This document shows, in pieces, positions 33,349 to 37,545 of a stretch of DNA of 37,545 nucleotides. The stretch covers positions 1 to 37,545 of the forward strand of contig DASYYE010000483.1 in the NCBI GenBank assembly GCA_035946955.1. Direction: 5' to 3'. Under the pieces are notes generated by a model. That model had not been told where the DNA came from and did no database searches. It was given only the letters and a program-made list of their open reading frames with translations. The stretch comes from DASYYE01 sp035946955. Its GTDB lineage: Bacteria > Actinomycetota > Actinomycetes > Streptosporangiales > Streptosporangiaceae. Position numbers and translations under genes: made by a program. Positions within the stretch are counted from its first letter, which is position 1. Each line of letters opens with the position of its first letter.

Positions 33349-33400
33349 ACGCGACGGGCCGGGGTTTACCTAATCCCACCGGGATCTCGGCCCGTCGCGT
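33349..33400. terminator. 13-bp bidirectional terminator
   Basis: ACGCGACGGGCCG (33349-33361) pairs perfectly with CGGCCCGTCGCGT (33388-33400) across 26 bases; inside the loop GGG and CCC can form a short second stem. It separates the His-rich protein gene from the convergent response regulator (stop at 33433), serving both. Confidence 0.75.
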
Positions 33401-33432
33401 GTCACTGCGCACATTGCCATCGCCCCAAGCGG

Positions 33433-34110
33433 TCATTGGCTTTCGCTGGCCTGCCCAGTGATCCGGTAGCCCACGCCTGGTGTGGTGGTGATCACCGGTG
33501 GGTCGCCTAGTTTGCGGCGCAACCGGCCGATGGTGACAGTGACGGTGTTGGTGAACGGGTCGGCGAACTCGTCCCAGACCTGCTCGAGCAGTTGCTCGGC
33601 ACTCAGCAGCGCCGGCTGCGCACGCAGCAGGGCCTCCAGTACCCCGAACTCCTTGACCGAGAGGTCGATGGGCTGCCCGTCCCGGGTGACCGTGTGCCGC
33701 AGGGGGTCGAGCTCGATGCCCGCCGCGCGCAGGACATGTGCCCGCACGGCGGGCTGGCGCCGGGCCAGGGCGCGGATGCGCAGGACGAGCTCGGGGAAGT
33801 GGAACGGCTTGGCGAGGTAGTCGTCGGCACCCAGGGTGAGGCCGCTGACCCGGTCGCCTGGCGAGCCCGCTGCGGTCAGCATCAGCACCATGACCCGGTC
33901 GCCGCGCTCGGTGATGATCCGGCAGACCGTGTCCCCGTGGATTTTCGGCAGGTCACGGTCGAGGACGACCACGTCGTAGGCATTGGCGTCCAGTTTGGCC
34001 ACGGCTTCCAGTCCGTCACGGGCGGCGTCCACCGCCATGCCCTGGTCGCGCAGGCCTTCGACCAGCACGTCAGCGAGGGTGCGCGAATCCTCGACCACCA
34101 GGACCCTCAC
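33433..34110 (-). CDS. OmpR-family response regulator, second system
   Basis: GTG at 34110 is chosen because it overlaps the kinase stop (GTGA) and follows GGAGG; 225 residues. Receiver with E7-D8, Asp51 (VVVLDRDLP) and Lys in YLAKPF, winged helix with LSVKEFGVLEALLRAQPALL and VTIGRLRRKLGDPPVITT. It is a close paralogue of the regulator at 30662, sharing whole motifs (EQLLEQVWDEFADPFTNT against EELLERVWDEMADPFTTS), so a duplication produced both systems. It is transcribed after its kinase, the reverse gene order of the first system. Probably binds the repeats at 35363-35399. Confidence 0.9.
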   Translation of the reverse strand: MRVLVVEDSRTLADVLVEGLRDQGMAVDAARDGLEAVAKLDANAYDVVVLDRDLPKIHGDTVCRIITERGDRVMVLMLTAAGSPGDRVSGLTLGADDYLAKPFHFPELVLRIRALARRQPAVRAHVLRAAGIELDPLRHTVTRDGQPIDLSVKEFGVLEALLRAQPALLSAEQLLEQVWDEFADPFTNTVTVTIGRLRRKLGDPPVITTTPGVGYRITGQASESQ

Positions 34111-35309
34111 GCGGGAACCTCCGTCCGCGCGGTCGCTGTGGTTGCGTGGGCCAGCGGCAGGGTGATCGTCACGCACAGCCCCCCTTCAGGCCGGGCGGTC
34201 AGGTCCAGGGTGCCACCGTGTGCCTCCGCGATGGCCGCAACGATCGACAGCCCAAGTCCGGACCCGCTGTCCGAGCCGGTCCGGTCCGCACCCAGTCTGC
34301 GGAACGGCTGCGTGAGCTGGTCTACCTTGGCCTGGTCGAGGACTTCGCCGCCGGTCTCGACGACCAGCCGCACGGTCTGCTGGCCCGATGAGACCGTTGC
34401 ATTGGCCCAGCCGCCCTGGGCGTTGTGGCTGATCGCGTTGCCGACCACGTTGTCGACCATCCGGCGCAGCAGTGTGGGACTGCCGTTCACCCATGCACCG
34501 TCGTGGCTGGTGGTGTACTGCACGGTCAGCTTCCTGGCGGCGATGGCATCCGCCCGCGCGGCCAGGGAGGCGGAGACGACGGATTCGAGCGAGACCGTCG
34601 TGCGGCCGGGCAGGTCGCCATGCTGGGCCCGCGCGAGCGCGAGGAAGCCGTCGAGCAGGCGGTCGACCCGGTCGAGTTCGGTCCGCACCCGCACAGCCAG
34701 GATAGTTGTCTGCGGCGGTACCGGCCCGGGTTTGGCGACCGCCACGTCCACGGATGCCCGCATCGTCGTCAATGGGGTGCGCAGCTCGTGTGAGGCATTG
34801 GCGACGAACCGGCGCTGCGCGGCGAACGCGCCCTCCAACCGTCCCAGCAGCCCGTCGATCGTGTCAGCGAGTTCGGTGAGCTCGTCACGCGGCCCGGTCA
34901 TGGCCAGCCGCTGGTCCAGGCTGTCTGCGGAGATCCGCTGGGTTGCCGCGGTGATTGCCCGCAACGGGCTCAGTGCCCGGCCCGCGGTGACCCAGCCGAG
35001 CAGCCCGGCCACCACGGTCATGATGCCAAGCGCGATCAGTCCCGCGATCAGCAAGTTGTGCGACAACCCCCCTGACGCCAGCGTGTGCTGGTCGGCCAGT
35101 TGTTGCTGGAGTGCCCGGATCTGTGCCCGCGCCTGTGACAGAGCCGAGGCCGGGGCCAGGGGTGCAGCCGTCTGGGCGGCGGAAACCGACGACCGGGCGG
35201 ACAGGACACCCCCGCTGATGACCAGCAGGACTGCCCCGGATACCAGGAACAAGACACCGTACGTGGCAGTCAGCCGCAGCCGCACGGTGCGCCGCGGCAG
35301 CATCCTCAT
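34107..35309 (-). CDS. Sensor histidine kinase, second system (CutS-like)
   Basis: ATG at 35309 has GGGGAGG upstream; the frame extends to a GTG at 35324. 400 residues: TM1 (LRLTATYGVLFLVSGAVLL), a short external loop rich in Ala/Gln (ARAQIRALQQQLADQHTLAS), TM2 (LIAGLIALGIMTVVAGLLGW), HAMP, phosphoacceptor His174 in FVANASHELRTPLTTMR, ATPase with MVDNVVGNAISHN and GSGLGLSIVAAIAEAHGG. It lacks the cysteine pair of the first kinase's loop, so the signals probably differ. The stop overlaps the regulator GTG, showing coupled translation. It is divergent from an ABC exporter across 115 bases. Confidence 0.9.
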   Translation of the reverse strand: MRMLPRRTVRLRLTATYGVLFLVSGAVLLVISGGVLSARSSVSAAQTAAPLAPASALSQARAQIRALQQQLADQHTLASGGLSHNLLIAGLIALGIMTVVAGLLGWVTAGRALSPLRAITAATQRISADSLDQRLAMTGPRDELTELADTIDGLLGRLEGAFAAQRRFVANASHELRTPLTTMRASVDVAVAKPGPVPPQTTILAVRVRTELDRVDRLLDGFLALARAQHGDLPGRTTVSLESVVSASLAARADAIAARKLTVQYTTSHDGAWVNGSPTLLRRMVDNVVGNAISHNAQGGWANATVSSGQQTVRLVVETGGEVLDQAKVDQLTQPFRRLGADRTGSDSGSGLGLSIVAAIAEAHGGTLDLTARPEGGLCVTITLPLAHATTATARTEVPA

Positions 35310-35362
35310 CCCGCGCCTCCCCACGTCAGATGGAGCCCCCCTCCAGCATGCTCCGCCCGGCC

Positions 35363-35399
35363 TAACAGCGGCATAACGGCCCGCGTTCGGCCAGTGTTA
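35363..35399. promoter_or_regulatory. Second inverted pair of 11-bp-period direct repeats
   Basis: TAAC at 35363-35366 and 35374-35377 (11-bp period), then reversed GTTC at 35385-35388 and GTTA at 35396-35399 (11-bp period), with 7 bases between the pairs. The inverted halves agree at 11 of 15 positions. They lie 25-62 bases before the ATPase ATG at 35425 and 54-90 bases before the kinase ATG at 35309, suitable to control both divergent units. Confidence 0.6.
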
Positions 35400-35424
35400 G
35401 CGCCGCCTGCGTACAACCAGCTTC

Positions 35425-36345
35425 ATGGACGCAACCATCGAAGTAGCCGGGCTGCGCAAACACTTCGGTCCGGCACTGGCCCTGGACGGCATGACCTTCA
35501 CGGTCATGCCGGGCCAGGTCACTGGCTTTGTCGGGCCCAACGGGGCCGGAAAGTCCACCACCATGCGGGTGATCCTTGGCCTGGACGCCCCTGACGAGGG
35601 CACCGCCCTGGTCAGCAGCCACCCCTACCCGTCCTTGCCGTTCCCGCTGCGGCACGTTGGGTCGCTGCTCGAAGCCGGGGCGCTGCAGCCCAACCGGACC
35701 GCCCGCAACCACCTGCTCTGGCTCGCCCACTCGCAGGGACTTACCGCCAGCCGGGTGGATGAAGTGCTGGAGCAGGTAGGGCTGCGTGAGGTGGCCCGCA
35801 GGCGGGCGGGCGGGTTCTCGCTGGGCATGCGGCAGCGGCTGGGGATCGCCGCCGCGATGCTCGGTGACCCGCCGGTGCTGATGTTCGACGAGCCGTTCAA
35901 TGGCATGGACCCCGAGGGGATCGTGTGGATGCGCGGCTACCTGCGGTCGCTCGCTGGCGAGGGCAGGGCGGTCCTGGTGTCCAGCCACCTGATGAGCGAA
36001 CTCCAGGACACCGCCGACCACCTCGTGGTGGTGGGCCGTGGCCGCGTGATCGCCGACACCAGCGTCAGAGCGCTGATCGCAGCGACCTCCGGTGACCGGG
36101 TCACGCTCCGCACCACGGCGTGGCCAGAGGCGGTCACGGTGCTCGAAGGCGCGGGGGCCACCGTGACCGTCAACGGTGCAGCAGACACGCTCACTGTGTC
36201 CGGGCTGGCCGCCGAACAGATCGTTGCGCTGCTCGGCCGCGGCGCCGTGCCGTTCTCTGAGGTGTCGGCGCACCGCGCCACGCTAGAGGAGGCCTACCTG
36301 GAACTCACCCGCGACGAGGCCGAGTACCGGGGGGCCGCCCGATGA
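35425..36345 (+). CDS. ABC transporter ATP-binding protein (BcrA/drug-export type)
   Basis: ATG at 35425 gives 306 residues; no clear ribosome site lies upstream, so the transcript may start very near the ATG (leaderless). ATPase motifs: Walker A FVGPNGAGKSTTM, Q-loop region GSLLEAGALQPNRTA, signature FSLGMRQRLGIA, Walker B VLMFDEPFNGMDPEG and H-loop VSSHLM. A C-terminal extension of about 85 residues (VTLRTTAWPEAVTVLEGAGA...) is usual in BcrA-like exporters. The stop overlaps the ATG of the permease (ATGA), so the two are coupled. It is divergent from the second kinase and likely controlled by that system. Confidence 0.9.
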   Translation: MDATIEVAGLRKHFGPALALDGMTFTVMPGQVTGFVGPNGAGKSTTMRVILGLDAPDEGTALVSSHPYPSLPFPLRHVGSLLEAGALQPNRTARNHLLWLAHSQGLTASRVDEVLEQVGLREVARRRAGGFSLGMRQRLGIAAAMLGDPPVLMFDEPFNGMDPEGIVWMRGYLRSLAGEGRAVLVSSHLMSELQDTADHLVVVGRGRVIADTSVRALIAATSGDRVTLRTTAWPEAVTVLEGAGATVTVNGAADTLTVSGLAAEQIVALLGRGAVPFSEVSAHRATLEEAYLELTRDEAEYRGAAR

Positions 36346-37545
36346 GTGCGAACGTCATGACCCCGGAACGGCCAGCCGTGCAGAGCCCACGGGCCGGGTT
36401 CGTCCATGTGCTCCGGGCCGAGTGGACCAAGTTCCGGACCGTGCGCGGCTGGGTGGTCTGGATGGTCCTCGCGGCCGTGCTGATCGATCTGGTCGGGCTG
36501 TTTGCTGGGGGTCAGGCCAACATCGCCTGTGGTAACGGCAGGACGGGGTCTGCCTGCATGGTTTCCCCGCCGATCGGCCCGGGCGGCGAAGCGGTGACCG
36601 ACAGCTTCTACTTCGTGCACCAGCCACTGGCCAGCCAGGGCAGCGTCACTGCCCGGGTCACCTCGCTGACCGGCCGGTACGGCGGTAAGGGCGTCCAGGC
36701 AGCCGGCCAGGGGCCGGCCGGGATGACCCCGGGCGTCCAGCCGTGGTCCAAGGCCGGCATCATCATCAAGGCCAGCACCACGCAGGGGTCGGCGTACGCG
36801 GCCATGCTTGTCACCGGCAGTCACGGCGTCCGGTTCCAGTACGACTACACCCAGGACATCGCCGGCCTGCCCGGCAAGATATCCGGGGCGTCCCCGCGCT
36901 GGCTGCGGCTGACCCGCTCCGGCGACACGGTCACGGGCTACGACTCCGCGGACGGCAGCCACTGGACCGAGGTTGGTGCCGCGAGCCTGCCAGGGCTCCC
37001 GGCCACCGTCCAGGCTGGGCTGTTCGCCACATCCCCGGTGTACACGAAAATCACGCCGTTCTTCGGCGGGGACAGTGGCCAGGTGGGGCCCAGCCTGACC
37101 ACCGGGGCGTTCGACAGTGTCCACCTCTCGGACGGCCAGGCAACTGGCCGATGGGCAGGCAGCGACATCGGACCCAACGGTCCCGACCTGACGGGCCCAC
37201 CGATCGGGTTCCACCAGGCAGGTGGCCGTTTCACGGTGACCGGGTCAGGTGACATTGCCCCGCTCGTACAGGGGACAGGGGCCGGGGGGCCCACCGGCAC
37301 CATCGAGGACCACCTCGCGGGCACCTTCGCCGGGCTGATCGCCGTGGTCGTGATCGCGGCGGCGTTCATGACAGCCGAGTACCGGCGTGGCCTGATCCGC
37401 ACGACGCTGGCCGCAAGTCCACGGCGTGGCCAGGTGCTGGCGGCCAAGGCACTCGTGCTGGCCCTGCTCGCATTCGTGGCCGGGGTGGTCGCAGCGGTCA
37501 TCGCGGTCTTCGCCGGGGTCCGGATGGCGCACAGCGAGGGGATAT
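36342..37545 (+). CDS. ABC-2-type permease with a large extracellular insert, partial
   Basis: ATG at 36342 overlaps the ATPase stop; the frame is open to the right edge (401 codons) and incomplete. After a cytoplasmic start (GFVHVLRAEWTKFRTVRGWV, the usual BcrB-like beginning) and TM1 (VVWMVLAAVLIDLVGLFAGG), about 270 residues lie outside. Within them (IIIKASTTQGSAYAAMLVTG, then PRWLRLTRSGDTVTGYDSAD, then VQAGLFATSP) the pattern fits a DUF1349/concanavalin-like beta-sandwich that usually binds carbohydrates. TM2 (GLIAVVVIAAAFMTAEYRRG) and a standard permease segment (IRTTLAASPRRGQVLAAKA) follow. Most exporters of this type have no such loop domain. Confidence 0.8.
   Translation, partial: MSANVMTPERPAVQSPRAGFVHVLRAEWTKFRTVRGWVVWMVLAAVLIDLVGLFAGGQANIACGNGRTGSACMVSPPIGPGGEAVTDSFYFVHQPLASQGSVTARVTSLTGRYGGKGVQAAGQGPAGMTPGVQPWSKAGIIIKASTTQGSAYAAMLVTGSHGVRFQYDYTQDIAGLPGKISGASPRWLRLTRSGDTVTGYDSADGSHWTEVGAASLPGLPATVQAGLFATSPVYTKITPFFGGDSGQVGPSLTTGAFDSVHLSDGQATGRWAGSDIGPNGPDLTGPPIGFHQAGGRFTVTGSGDIAPLVQGTGAGGPTGTIEDHLAGTFAGLIAVVVIAAAFMTAEYRRGLIRTTLAASPRRGQVLAAKALVLALLAFVAGVVAAVIAVFAGVRMAHSEGI

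Overview
The window looks like high-GC actinobacterial DNA. The grounds are the strong G/C bias, frequent GTG and occasional TTG starts behind GGAGG-type ribosome sites, a large AfsR/SARP-type regulator, many exported proteins with Ala-rich signal peptides, and CutS-like sensor kinases. A filamentous soil actinomycete (Streptosporangiales/Streptomyces-like) is the likeliest source, but that is inference. There is no rRNA, complete tRNA or CRISPR array.

Bases 1-15,500 are a decayed accessory region. It opens with the tail of a DDE transposase and the 3' part of a tRNA-Thr(CGU) gene, which I read as the displaced end (attR) of an integrated element lying to the left. After it come broken genes: three N-terminal pieces of a DUF5131 (phage Gp37/Gp68) three-cysteine protein, a headless TetR regulator, a headless serine resolvase, an ECF sigma factor cut after region 2, a Tn554-like DUF6262 gene beside a broken partner, and a kinase-like P-loop stub. 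An 88-bp dispersed repeat follows the severed sigma fragment and, inverted, another severed gene. Among these sit apparently whole genes: a PD-(D/E)XK-like nuclease between two DUF5131 pieces, a GNAT-like protein, and secreted proteins (a large Tat-exported beta-propeller with a frameshift, a BNR/sialidase-like protein, an eight-repeat Cys-motif protein and small exported proteins).

Bases 15,500-27,500 are healthier. They hold a small secreted protein with a strong terminator, a sulfotransferase fused to an SCP2-like C-terminal domain, a second sulfotransferase-like paralogue with an eroded PAPS loop, and a 1,092-residue regulator (XRE helix-turn-helix, BTAD, NB-ARC, TPR). Next come a divergent SRPBCC/TetR pair around a clear inverted-repeat operator, a secreted protein of three tandem ~110-residue repeats, a cytochrome P450 tail, a secreted GH5 glycosidase and a TPMT-like methyltransferase.

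Bases 27,600-37,545 form a symmetrical signalling and export block. A MacB-like permease/ATPase pair diverges from a membrane protein, an OmpR-type response regulator and a histidine kinase. Facing it, across a small His/Ser-rich exported protein and a 13-bp hairpin, is a second, paralogous kinase/regulator pair, which diverges from a second ABC exporter. That exporter's permease carries a large extracellular domain and runs off the window. Both divergent promoter regions hold the same kind of element: two oppositely oriented GTTN-N7-GTTA direct repeats with an 11-bp period. This predicts that the paralogous regulators control the adjoining exporters, possibly with cross-talk, and it is the best candidate for a coherent system in the window.
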